A stretch of 64,000 nucleotides of DNA from contig NZ_CP094534.1 of assembly GCF_022811645.1 (NCBI RefSeq), forward strand, positions 2,356,001-2,420,000, written 5' to 3'. The first letter of the stretch is position 1. The number at the start of each line of letters is the position of its first letter. The notes beneath the pieces were generated by a model. That model did not search any database. It was not told the DNA's origin and was given only the letters and a program-made list of their open reading frames with translations. A program made the position numbers and the translations under genes. Below are positions 54,211-64,000 of the stretch, in pieces. The stretch is from Hymenobacter monticola. Lineage in GTDB: Bacteria; Bacteroidota; Bacteroidia; Cytophagales; Hymenobacteraceae.

Positions 54211-56670
54211 ATGAAAAAACTACTGCTTTCCGCCACCTTTCTGCTTGCCGCTGCCGTGTCTCAGGCCCAGGAATTTCAATACAAAACGCCGCCCAAGGCC
54301 ATTCAGGACCTGTTGCTGGCGCCGCCCACGCCGCGCCTGAGCCTGGCTTCCGACGGACAGACCGTGGCCCTGCTGCAAGTGCAGGACTTCCCCACCGTAG
54401 CCGAGCTGGCCCAGCCCGAGCTGCGCCTGGCCGGCCTGCGCTTCAATCCCCGCACCAATGGCCCCAGCCGGGTGAGCTACGCCGTGGGCATCAAGCTGAA
54501 AAAGCTACCCAACGGCCCCGAAACCGATGTAAAAGGCCTACCTGCGCAGGCCCGCATCAGTAGCCCCAGCTGGTCGCCCGACAACCGGACCATGGCCTTC
54601 GCCCTCACCACACCTGGCTCCGGCGCCGACGGCAAAGTGGAGCTGTGGGTGCTAGACGTGGCCAGTGCCACTGCGCGCCGCCTACTGGCCCAGCCGCTAA
54701 ACGATGCTTTCGGCAACTCCTTTGAGTGGGTGGCCGACAGCAAAACCCTGCTGGCCCGCACCGTGCCCGCCGGCCGCGGTGCCGCGCCCGCCGCCGACAC
54801 CGCGCCCACCGGCCCGGCCGTGCAGGAAAGCGGCGGCGGCAAAAAGTCGGGCGCCCGCACCTACCAGGACTTGCTTAAAAACCCGGCCGATGAGCGGCTG
54901 TTCGATTACTACGCCACCTCGCAGCTGGTGAAGGTGAGCCTGGCCGACGGCGCCGCTCAGCCCCTGGGCCAGCCCGGCGTCATCCAAACCGCCTCGCCCT
55001 CGCCGAGTGGCCAATACGTGCTGGTGCGCACGCGCCACCGGCCCTATTCCTACCTGCTGCCCATCAGCAGCTTTCCGCAACGCCTCGACGTGCTCGACCT
55101 GAGCAGCGGCGCCGTGCTGAAAACCGTGGCCGACCTGCCCCTGGCCGACAACGTCCCCACCAACTTCGATGCTGTGCCCACCGGCCCGCGCGGCCACGCC
55201 TGGCGCGCCGACGTGCCCGCCACCATTGCCTACGCCGAAGCCCAGGATGGCGGCGACCCGAAAGTGAAGGCCGACATCCGCGACAAAGTGTACACCCTCA
55301 CGGCGCCCTTCACCGGGCCGGCACAGGTGCTGGTGGCCCTGCCCATGCGCTTTGGGGGCCTCACCTGGGGCAACGACCAGCTGGCCCTGGCCGAAGGCTA
55401 CCGCTGGGCCGACCGCCACCAAACCACTTGGCAGCTCAACCCCAGCGCACCCGCCGGCCCGCTCCGCGTGCTGTTCGACGGCTCGGAGCAGGACACCTAC
55501 AAGAACCCCGGCACGCCCTACGAGCACCGCAACGCCCAGGGCAAGTACGTGTTGCTCACGGGCGGCCCCGCTGGCCAGAGCATCTACCTGCTGGGCCAGG
55601 GTGCCTCGCCTGAAGGCGACCGGCCCTTCGTGGACGAGCTGGATTTGGCTTCGAAGAAGACCACCCGCTGGTGGCGCTCCGAAGCGCCGACTTATGAAAT
55701 CCCAGTGGCCATTCTCGATGCCAGCGGCAAGAAGCGCACGCTGCTCACGCGCCGCGAGTCGCTGACCCAAAACCCGAACTACTACCTGCGCGACGCCACC
55801 AAAAAGGATAAGCTCACGGCCATCACCAAATTCCCGAACCCCTACGCGGCCTTCGGCGGCAGCTTTAAAAAGCAGGTGCTGCACTACAAGCGCGCCGATG
55901 GCGTCGACCTCACGGCCGACCTGTATTTACCCCAGAACTACAAGAAGACCGACGGCCCGCTGCCCACGCTGATGGAGGCTTACCCCGTGGAATTCAAGGA
56001 CAAGAGCAACGCCGGGCAGGTGAGCGGCTCGCCCTACACCTTCACGCGGCTGAGCTGGGCCTCGCCCGTGTTTTGGGTGACGCAGGGCTACGCCGTGCTG
56101 GCCAACGCCAGCATTCCAATAGTCGGGGAGGGTAGCAAAGAGCCCAACGACACCTACACCGAGCAGCTGGTAAGCAGCGCGAAAGCGGCCATCGACGAGG
56201 GCGCCCGCCTGGGCGTGGTCGACGCCAACAAGGTGGGCGTGATGGGCCACAGCTACGGCGCCTTCATGACGGCCAACCTGCTCTCGCACTCCAACCTGTT
56301 CAAGGCCGGCATCGCGCGCAGCGGCGCCTACAACCGCACGCTCACGCCCTTCGGCTTCCAGGGCGAGGAGCGCACGTTCTGGCAGGCGCCGGAGGTGTAC
56401 AACGCCATGTCACCGTTCAACTACGCCGACAAAATCAAGACGCCCATTCTGCTCATCCACGGCGAGGCCGACAACAATTCGGGCACCTTCCCCATCCAGA
56501 GCGAGCGGTACTACGCGGCCCTGAAGGGCCAGGGCGCTACCGCCCGCTACGTGGTGCTGCCCGCCGAGGCCCACAGCTATGCAGCCCGCGAAAACCTGCT
56601 GCACATGCTCTGGGAGATGAATACCTGGCTGGATAAGTACGTGAAAGCGCCCGCCCCGCAGGCCAACTAA
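54211..56670 (+). CDS. S9 family peptidase (prolyl oligopeptidase superfamily), exported
   Basis: The 819-residue protein has a signal peptide (MKKLLLSATFLLAAAVSQAQ), a beta-propeller-like N-terminal half and a C-terminal alpha/beta-hydrolase domain. The nucleophile is Ser681 in GHSYGAF, the Asp is in HGEADNNSGTFP and the His in PAEAHSYAAREN. The overall form resembles the glutamyl-peptidase/acylaminoacyl-peptidase branch of family S9. It should act in the periplasm on peptides. A TACCTTTC element (one mismatch to TAnnTTTG) lies about 45 bases upstream. A terminator follows. Confidence 0.9.
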   Translation: MKKLLLSATFLLAAAVSQAQEFQYKTPPKAIQDLLLAPPTPRLSLASDGQTVALLQVQDFPTVAELAQPELRLAGLRFNPRTNGPSRVSYAVGIKLKKLPNGPETDVKGLPAQARISSPSWSPDNRTMAFALTTPGSGADGKVELWVLDVASATARRLLAQPLNDAFGNSFEWVADSKTLLARTVPAGRGAAPAADTAPTGPAVQESGGGKKSGARTYQDLLKNPADERLFDYYATSQLVKVSLADGAAQPLGQPGVIQTASPSPSGQYVLVRTRHRPYSYLLPISSFPQRLDVLDLSSGAVLKTVADLPLADNVPTNFDAVPTGPRGHAWRADVPATIAYAEAQDGGDPKVKADIRDKVYTLTAPFTGPAQVLVALPMRFGGLTWGNDQLALAEGYRWADRHQTTWQLNPSAPAGPLRVLFDGSEQDTYKNPGTPYEHRNAQGKYVLLTGGPAGQSIYLLGQGASPEGDRPFVDELDLASKKTTRWWRSEAPTYEIPVAILDASGKKRTLLTRRESLTQNPNYYLRDATKKDKLTAITKFPNPYAAFGGSFKKQVLHYKRADGVDLTADLYLPQNYKKTDGPLPTLMEAYPVEFKDKSNAGQVSGSPYTFTRLSWASPVFWVTQGYAVLANASIPIVGEGSKEPNDTYTEQLVSSAKAAIDEGARLGVVDANKVGVMGHSYGAFMTANLLSHSNLFKAGIARSGAYNRTLTPFGFQGEERTFWQAPEVYNAMSPFNYADKIKTPILLIHGEADNNSGTFPIQSERYYAALKGQGATARYVVLPAEAHSYAARENLLHMLWEMNTWLDKYVKAPAPQAN

Positions 56671-56690
56671 GACTGTTTCCCAATTGAAAG

Positions 56691-56725
56691 AACGTCCTGC
56701 TGCGATAAGTGCAGCAGGACGTTTT
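56691..56725 (+). terminator. Rho-independent terminator of the S9 peptidase gene
   Basis: AACGTCCTGCTGC pairs with GCAGCAGGACGTT around GATAAGT, followed by TTTT. It ends 18 bases before the NUDIX ATG. Confidence 0.85.
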
Positions 56726-56743
56726 GCGTTAACGCTCCCAACC

Positions 56744-57148
56744 ATGTCCGCTGTTATCGACAAAATAGCTTGGCTGCACCTGCGCGACGGCGAAGTACTG
56801 AGCACCCGCAGCCACGGCAAAGACCGGTATTATTTCCCCGGCGGGAAGCGCGAGCCCGGCGAAACCGACGCCCAGACGCTGCTGCGCGAAATCCGCGAGG
56901 AACTGACTGTAGCCCTCGACCCCGCCAGCTTGGAACCGGCCGGCACCTGGGAAGCCCCCGCTCACGGCCACCCCGCCGGCGTGCTCGTGCGCATGACGTG
57001 CTACTACGCCCGCCACACGGGGCAACTGCAACCGGCGGCCGAAATTGCCGAAGTAGTGTGGCTGCGCTACCGGCACCGGGCCGAGGTATCGGCCGTCGAC
57101 CAGCTGATTTTTGATTGGTTGCGGGCGCAGAATTTATTGGCTGATTGA
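56744..57148 (+). CDS. NUDIX hydrolase
   Basis: The 134-residue protein has an intact Nudix box at residues 33-55 (GGKREPGETDAQ then LLREIREEL), with all the Glu residues needed for metal binding. Family members split nucleoside diphosphates linked to another group. The substrate is open; MutT-like or NDP-sugar types are possible. ATG 56744 begins MSAVIDKIAWLHLRDG, the usual first strand. It lies right after a terminator, so it has its own start of transcription, or depends on readthrough. Confidence 0.88.
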   Translation: MSAVIDKIAWLHLRDGEVLSTRSHGKDRYYFPGGKREPGETDAQTLLREIREELTVALDPASLEPAGTWEAPAHGHPAGVLVRMTCYYARHTGQLQPAAEIAEVVWLRYRHRAEVSAVDQLIFDWLRAQNLLAD

Positions 57149-57263
57149 GGCGAGGGTCGGCGCAAGGCTAAGCTTAGGCGCAACTAATTCTGGTTGGGGA
57201 AGTAAAGTCAAGGGCCTGCTGCTTATTCGGCGGGCCTTGTGCGCTTATTCATTTCCTCATTTT

Positions 57264-58604
57264 ATGACATTAACTAATTCCCGCTGGCTGCTGGCCGGCC
57301 TAGGTCTGCTGGCGGCCTGCGGCGGCCCCAGCAAAGAAGAAAAACAAGAAGCCCAGGCCACCACCCCGGCTCAAACCGTGGAAACGCCCGCGGCCGACTC
57401 GGTGCATCTGCCCGCGCCCTACGTCACGAAATCCGTCACGCACCGCGTCGACATCGAGCCCTGGCCCGCCGGCCGCACGCCCACCGCGCCGGCAGGCTTC
57501 ACCGTGGCCGAATACGCGGGCAAGTTTCAGAGCCCGCGCTGGATGTATGTGGCGCCCAACGGCGACGTGCTGGTGGCCGAGGCCAACACCATCCCGACGA
57601 CCATGACCAAAAAGGTGGCCGCCGAGCTGAAGCTGGACAAGTCTCGCTCGTTGCGCGACGAAAGCGCCAACCGCATCACGCTGTTGCGCGACACGAATAA
57701 AGACGGCAAGCCTGACGTGCGCACCACCTTCCTTGAGGGCCTGAGCCAGCCCTTCGGCATGCTCATCATCGGCAATAACTTCTACGTGGCCAACACCGAC
57801 GGTGTGCTGCGCTTTCCCTACCAGCCCGGCTCCACCAAAATTACCGGCTCGGGCCAGCGCATCCTCGACCTGCCCAAGGGCGGCTACAACAACCACTGGA
57901 CCCGCAACCTGCTGGCTAACGCCGACAACTCCAAAATCTACGTGACGGTGGGCTCGGCCTCGAACGTGCAGGAGCACGGCTCGGCCGAAGAAGTGCGTCG
58001 AGCCAACATTCTTGAAATCAACCCTGACGGCACCGGCGAGAAAATCTACGCCAGCGGCCTGCGCAACCCCATTGGCCTGCAATGGCAGCCCGGCACCCAG
58101 AAGCTTTGGGCCGTAGTGAATGAGCGCGACGAGCTGGGCGATGAGCTGGTGCCCGACTACTTCACCAGCGTGCAGCAAGGCGGCTTCTACGGCTGGCCCT
58201 ACGCCTACTACGGCCCCACCGAAGACCCCCGCCGCAAAAACGAGCGCCCCGACCTGGTGAGCAAAACCCTGGTGCCTGACGTGCCGCTGGGCGCCCACGT
58301 GGCGGCCTTGGGCCTCACGTTCTACGACAAAGACGCCTTCCCGGCCCGCTACCGCAACGGCGCCTTCATAGGCGAGCACGGCTCCTGGAACCGCTCGCAG
58401 TACTCGGGCTACAAGGTCACGTTTGTGCCCTTCAAGAATGGCAAGCCCGGCAAACCCGAACCGTTCCTGACCGGCTTCCTAGCCGGTGGCGACTCCAACA
58501 CCGCTTACGGCCGCCCTGTGGGCGTGACCACCCTGCCCGACGGCTCCCTGCTGGTGGCCGACGACGCGGCCGACCGTATCTGGCGCGTGAGCGCAACGAA
58601 GTAA
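57264..58604 (+). CDS. PQQ-type sugar dehydrogenase / L-sorbosone dehydrogenase family lipoprotein
   Basis: The 446-residue protein has a lipoprotein signal (RWLLAGLGLLAAC with Cys) and a six-bladed beta-propeller. Recognisable parts are FQSPRWMYVAPNGDVLVAEANT, NHWTRNLLANADNSKIYVTVGSASN, LEINPDGTGEKIYASGLRNPIGLQW, FYGWPYAYYG, HVAALGLTFYDKDAFPARYRNGAFIGEHGSWNRSQYSGYKV and RPVGVTTLPDGSLLVADDAADRIWRV. Relatives oxidise sugars with pyrroloquinoline quinone; no PQQ synthesis gene is in the window, so the cofactor may be taken up or the role may differ. A terminator follows. Confidence 0.88.
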   Translation: MTLTNSRWLLAGLGLLAACGGPSKEEKQEAQATTPAQTVETPAADSVHLPAPYVTKSVTHRVDIEPWPAGRTPTAPAGFTVAEYAGKFQSPRWMYVAPNGDVLVAEANTIPTTMTKKVAAELKLDKSRSLRDESANRITLLRDTNKDGKPDVRTTFLEGLSQPFGMLIIGNNFYVANTDGVLRFPYQPGSTKITGSGQRILDLPKGGYNNHWTRNLLANADNSKIYVTVGSASNVQEHGSAEEVRRANILEINPDGTGEKIYASGLRNPIGLQWQPGTQKLWAVVNERDELGDELVPDYFTSVQQGGFYGWPYAYYGPTEDPRRKNERPDLVSKTLVPDVPLGAHVAALGLTFYDKDAFPARYRNGAFIGEHGSWNRSQYSGYKVTFVPFKNGKPGKPEPFLTGFLAGGDSNTAYGRPVGVTTLPDGSLLVADDAADRIWRVSATK

Positions 58605-58622
58605 CAAGTGATTTCGGTAAAG

Positions 58623-58658
58623 AAAAAGGGTCTGCATCAACCGATGCAGACCCTTTTT
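58623..58658 (+). terminator. Rho-independent terminator, two-way
   Basis: AAAAAGGGTCTGCATC pairs with GATGCAGACCCTTTTT around AACC. It lies between the convergent sugar dehydrogenase and lipoprotein genes and fits both. Confidence 0.88.
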
Positions 58659-58679
58659 GCATTTCATTCCTATTTCAAA

Positions 58680-59846
58680 TCAATCTGGATACACGGGCTT
58701 GCGCAACTGGTAGCGCACTTGCCCGCTGCTGGCATCGACGTAAAATGTAGCCCGCGTACCCGATTCCGTTTCGAAGGCAAACCGGATTTCGGTGGGCCGC
58801 TGTGGCTTGCGAAACCGGGGGAGCTGGCGCAGCTTCAGCACGCGCAGTTGGGTGGGCTGGTCGCGCGGCACCACGGCCAGGCGGTCGTAGGTTTCGTCGT
58901 AGAGATAGTGCGCGCGGGTGCGGGGCAGGTAGGTGCTGAGCATGTGGTTGCCCAGGCCCCCGTCGATGCTGTAGAGGTAGAAGGATTTCAGCACGTGCCC
59001 ATCGGTGGTTAGCAGCTGGGCGTTGGGGCCGCGCAGGGGTACTTCTTCGCCGTGCTTGTTGTAACCGGCGGCGTATACCACCAGGGCCGTTTGGTTGTTC
59101 ACCAGCAGGGTGCCGGCCACCTCGCGGCCGGGCTTTTCGAGGTTGGTGACGTGGCCGTTGGCTTGCAGCAGCTCGCAGCTGGTGAGCAGCGTGCGCCCGT
59201 CGGCCGCGAGCACCGAATTGGAGTTGCAGCCGCCCGTCCAGCGGGCCAGGGCTTGGTGCCGCACCTTGCCCGTGGCAGCGTCGAGCAGCAGCAGGGCCTG
59301 GCCGCCGGCGTCGCTTTCGGGCGGGTAGAAGTTGATTTCAAACGCCAGGGCCTTAAACGCCGGCAGATAGCCCGAGAAGATGGGAGGCGTGGTTTCGGCC
59401 TCCACGGCCAAATCGGGGCTCACGGCGGCGGAAAAGCTTGTTTTTTTCAGCTGCCGCACAAACTGGGTTGTGCCGTCGGCCCGCAGCAGACGAAACGTGT
59501 AGTAGCCCTCGAAACCCGTCACGGTGTCGGCGGCGGGCGAGTCGGCGGCGGGGTCGGGCGGGAGGATGTGGCGCAGGGGCCGGGCGCTGTCGGTGCGGGC
59601 CGCTGCCTGCACGCGGTAGGGGGTGTTGTTGATGCGCACCAGGGGCGACGCCTGAATGGAATCGCCGATGCCGGGCAGGCGCAGGTAGGGATGGCCCGCA
59701 TTGGCCGGGGCCGTCGCCCGGGGTGCCGTTTGGGTTGCCAAAACCGGGCGCCGGGTATGCGTGGCCGTTTCTTGCAGGCTGGCGGTGTTTTGGTCGCAGC
59801 CAGCCAGTAGCAGCAGCAATCCGGCAGCAACAACACAGGCACGCAT
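58680..59846 (-). CDS. Hypothetical lipoprotein
   Basis: The 388-residue protein has a lipoprotein signal (MRACVVAAGLLLLLAGC with Cys17), a Thr/Ala/Pro-rich linker and a beta-rich domain. It has repeated phrases of the kind LLLDAATGKVRHQAL and FYVDASSGQVRYQLRKP, which suggest a beta-propeller or a PepSY-like unit. I do not recognise the family. ATG 59846 begins the signal; an ATG seven codons upstream is possible. It is 91 bases downstream of a membrane protein gene on the same strand, perhaps in one operon. Confidence 0.65.
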   Translation of the reverse strand: MRACVVAAGLLLLLAGCDQNTASLQETATHTRRPVLATQTAPRATAPANAGHPYLRLPGIGDSIQASPLVRINNTPYRVQAAARTDSARPLRHILPPDPAADSPAADTVTGFEGYYTFRLLRADGTTQFVRQLKKTSFSAAVSPDLAVEAETTPPIFSGYLPAFKALAFEINFYPPESDAGGQALLLLDAATGKVRHQALARWTGGCNSNSVLAADGRTLLTSCELLQANGHVTNLEKPGREVAGTLLVNNQTALVVYAAGYNKHGEEVPLRGPNAQLLTTDGHVLKSFYLYSIDGGLGNHMLSTYLPRTRAHYLYDETYDRLAVVPRDQPTQLRVLKLRQLPRFRKPQRPTEIRFAFETESGTRATFYVDASSGQVRYQLRKPVYPD

Positions 59847-59937
59847 CAGGCAGAAACAGTCGAGCATTTGAGGCAACAAAGTAACACCGGCCGCGGCTGA
59901 TATGCCGGTAGCGTTAGTCGAGGCTGGTGGCCGGCTG

Positions 59938-61398
59938 TTATTGCTGGTAATATAATTTGGGTTCGTTGATAATGCCCCAGTAGGCCAGCAACTGGCCCTT
60001 GAGCTCCGACTGCCGGTAGTCGGTGAGGGGCTGCCAGTCAATCATGGAGCAAGTGGCGGGCAGGCGCACAATGGGCCCGGGCGCGGCGGCCAGCTGGGCA
60101 AACAGCTGCCGCTCGCAGGCGTTGGTGTTGGAGAGGCGGTGCTTGTCGGCAATGGTGAAAACGACCAGCAGTACCACCACCGCCCCGATGTAGCGCCAGC
60201 GGGCCGCGCCGCGCAGCTGCCCCAGCAAAAAATTGGTGCTCAGGGCAAAGCCGCCCAGCAAGGCGATGAGAACGGGCAGCACGGTATCGCGCCGCACGAT
60301 GTAATGCCGGTACTCGCGGTAGCCTCCCAGCGGCAGTAGCAGCAGGTAAACCAGCGCGAAAAGGCCCAGCCAGCGCAACGCCACCCGCACGCGCCGGCCC
60401 TGTGTGGCGGGCAGCCGCTGGCTGATAAACCAGGCGTTAACGAACAGGAACGTGAGCAGCAGCGGCAGGCCGAAGCGCCCGGCCAGCCGGTAATCACCCG
60501 TCACAGCCTCCTGGCCAATGATTTGATACACCACGCCCAGCGGTAGCCGGACGTAGCGCTCGGCCAGCGGCAGCGGGGCCCAGAGGTTTTCCGAGTTGAA
60601 GCGCCCGATGTACACCGAATACAAGCTTAGTAGGGCCAGCCAGGCAAAAAGCGCCGTTTGGCCGGTTGGCAAGGCCCGCACCGCCCGGGCCACCCGCTGC
60701 CCCAAGGCCAGGGACCGGGGCTGCGCCGCAAAGCGCCGGTACCCAAGCGCCAGCACGGCCGCCGGGCACACCAGCAGCGCCGTGGCCGCCACCGTGGGCC
60801 CATTGAAGGCCAGCACCACCGCCAGCGCCGCCAAACTCAGGTAGCCCAGCGCCGATACCCGTGGGGGCGCGCCGTGCAAAGCCGCCTGCAGAAACGGCAG
60901 AAAAAACAGCAGCAGCAGGCTCTGCGGCAGAGCGTAGGCGCAGGCGTAGCTGATGGACTGGTCCACCACGCCCATCTGGCCGTAGAAGCCCGAGGCCTGG
61001 AGCAGGGGCGTGACCAGCGCGGCGGCCAGCAGGAAGCGCTGGTTCAGCACGTGGTTGCGGTTGCTCACGGCCGCGGCCAGCCCGTATACCAGCAGTGTGT
61101 GGCAAGCCAGCCGCAACAGCGCACAAGCCGTGTAAAGGCTGTCGACTGGCGACAGAAACGCCTGGAGCCAAAGCGGGACGTGCCGGAAGTATTCGAGTTG
61201 ACAAAAATGGGCGAAAAACCGGTTGGTGGCCGCGTATACCTCGTGGTGCAGCAAGGCCCGCAGGCCAAACGGGTCGTGCAGTACGGAGGCGTAGTTATTG
61301 TCCGGCCCCACAATGGGCGCCATATCGCCATCGAGCGGAAACTGGAAGTACTGCCAGAAGGAAAAGGCTAGGTCGCCGAGCAGAAACGCCAGCAGCAC
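59938..61398 (-). CDS. Polytopic membrane protein of unknown function
   Basis: The 486-residue protein has about ten to twelve membrane helices, with large loops near the start (NFPLDG-like region GDMAPIVGPDNNYASVLHDPFGLRALLHHEVYAATNRFF) and a soluble C-terminus (CERQLFAQLAAAPGPIVRLPATCSMIDWQPLTDYRQSELKG). The layout is like GT-C glycosyltransferases or mannosyltransferases, but no clear catalytic Asp-Asp motif is seen. No ATG is available: the frame is bounded by a TAA 23 codons upstream, and GTG 61398 is the first plausible start. The residues between (SFLALLSRFWTRYGRL) look like part of the protein, so an unusual start codon upstream is possible. Confidence 0.6.
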   Translation of the reverse strand: MLLAFLLGDLAFSFWQYFQFPLDGDMAPIVGPDNNYASVLHDPFGLRALLHHEVYAATNRFFAHFCQLEYFRHVPLWLQAFLSPVDSLYTACALLRLACHTLLVYGLAAAVSNRNHVLNQRFLLAAALVTPLLQASGFYGQMGVVDQSISYACAYALPQSLLLLFFLPFLQAALHGAPPRVSALGYLSLAALAVVLAFNGPTVAATALLVCPAAVLALGYRRFAAQPRSLALGQRVARAVRALPTGQTALFAWLALLSLYSVYIGRFNSENLWAPLPLAERYVRLPLGVVYQIIGQEAVTGDYRLAGRFGLPLLLTFLFVNAWFISQRLPATQGRRVRVALRWLGLFALVYLLLLPLGGYREYRHYIVRRDTVLPVLIALLGGFALSTNFLLGQLRGAARWRYIGAVVVLLVVFTIADKHRLSNTNACERQLFAQLAAAPGPIVRLPATCSMIDWQPLTDYRQSELKGQLLAYWGIINEPKLYYQQ

Positions 61399-61541
61399 AA
61401 GCCGCCCGTAGCGAGTCCAAAAGCGCGAAAGCAGAGCGAGGAAGGAGCGGATGGACGGAAATTGTTAGTTTTCGGTGCCAAATTACGGCACGGGGCCGGC
61501 GTCTTGTTGACCCGGCCAGTCCTCACGCTCACTTTGTTCCC

Positions 61542-63671
<2,130 letters not shown>

Positions 63672-63723
63672 GTTTGGCGGGCGTTGCGCCTCAACGGAAT
63701 GCGTTGGGTGCGACTGATTTTAG

Positions 63724-63758
63724 AAGGCAGGCTTTCCGATTGGAAGGCCTGCCTTTTG
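63724..63758 (+). terminator. Rho-independent terminator of the prolyl oligopeptidase gene
   Basis: AAGGCAGGCTTTCC pairs with GGAAGGCCTGCCTT with a short mismatch, around GATT, followed by TT. It lies about 55 bases after the stop. Confidence 0.75.
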
Positions 63759-63849
63759 TGTTTTCAAGCCAACTTATGAGCTTGGGCAATGCGTAATAGG
63801 CCCATTAAATAGCGTAACGGCCACTCTGCCACGCGCCCAAAGCACGGCC

Positions 63850-64000
63850 ATGGATTCCTCATTCATACAAGAGTTTTTTCGCAACCCGGCCACGGTGGGC
63901 TCCCTAATACCCAGCTCGCGGGAGCTGACGGAAAAGGTGATGGCGCCCATCGATTTTGCCACGGCCCGGTGCATTGTGGAGTATGGCCCCGGCACGGGCG
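63850..64000 (+). CDS. Class I SAM-dependent methyltransferase, N-terminal part
   Basis: The first 50 codons are present and the gene runs off the end of the window. The peptide FIQEFFRNPATVGSLIPSSRELTEKVMAPIDF and then IVEYGPGTG matches the start of the rRNA adenine dimethylase-like/phospholipid N-methyltransferase group, with the motif I (EYGPGTG) at the cut. A phosphatidylethanolamine methyltransferase is one option, but the rest of the protein is needed to decide. Confidence 0.75.
   Translation, partial: MDSSFIQEFFRNPATVGSLIPSSRELTEKVMAPIDFATARCIVEYGPGTG

Overview
The window looks like a chromosomal segment from a high-GC member of the Bacteroidota, most likely Hymenobacter or a close relative in the Cytophagales. 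The supporting signs are type IX secretion (T9SS) tail domains, SusC/TonB-type receptors, delta-60 repeat proteins, an ABC-permease/M1-peptidase fusion, Bacteroidota promoter elements of the form TAnnTTTG, and several families of intergenic palindromic repeats. The genus is inferred from gene content; I saw no rRNA, tRNA, CRISPR array, transposase, integrase or phage gene.

Layout. 1-453: end of a BamA/TamA-type barrel. 740-4568: a glycosyltransferase convergent with a NodS-like methyltransferase, a PIG-L deacetylase and an acyl-CoA dehydrogenase, a set that suggests synthesis of a modified glycolipid. 4756-6291: purH. 6657-11293: the rod-shape genes mreB, mreC, mreD and mrdA (PBP2), without rodA. 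11507-13825: an SDR reductase, a VanX-like dipeptidase and a lipoprotein gene that seems to be cut by an in-frame stop. 13950-16949: nuoN and nuoM. 17046-24130: a T9SS-tagged serine hydrolase, a VOC protein, a MarR-GNAT fusion with a likely autoregulatory operator, a GluQRS-like enzyme, endonuclease V, paired DUF1990 proteins and an alcohol dehydrogenase. 24219-34466: a delta-60 T9SS protein, a second serine hydrolase, a lipoprotein, a 3'-5' exonuclease, an AraC-type regulator with a membrane domain and an outer-membrane barrel protein. 34745-39468: an ABC ATPase with a permease-M1 peptidase fusion. 39542-43038: two small secreted regulatory-like-domain proteins, an SdpI/ArsR pair, a small membrane protein and an ECF sigma factor. 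43355-45767: nuoK and nuoL, separated from nuoM/nuoN by about 26 kb and on the other strand. 45798-48038: a lipoprotein and an OmpA/TSP3 protein. 48133-51229: a TonB-dependent receptor, a Mo-box-like palindrome and a short ModE-type regulator. 51358-64000: a second alcohol dehydrogenase, two DUF72 proteins, two S9 peptidases, a NUDIX hydrolase, a PQQ-type sugar dehydrogenase, a lipoprotein, a polytopic membrane protein and the start of a methyltransferase.

Most of the window is ordinary core and envelope biology. The strongest unexpected signal is the ModE / Mo-box / TonB-receptor unit near 50.8 kb, which predicts a molybdenum-regulated outer-membrane receptor. Next are the Nod-factor-like enzyme set at the left end, the split complex I genes, the broken lipoprotein and at least four families of intergenic inverted repeats.
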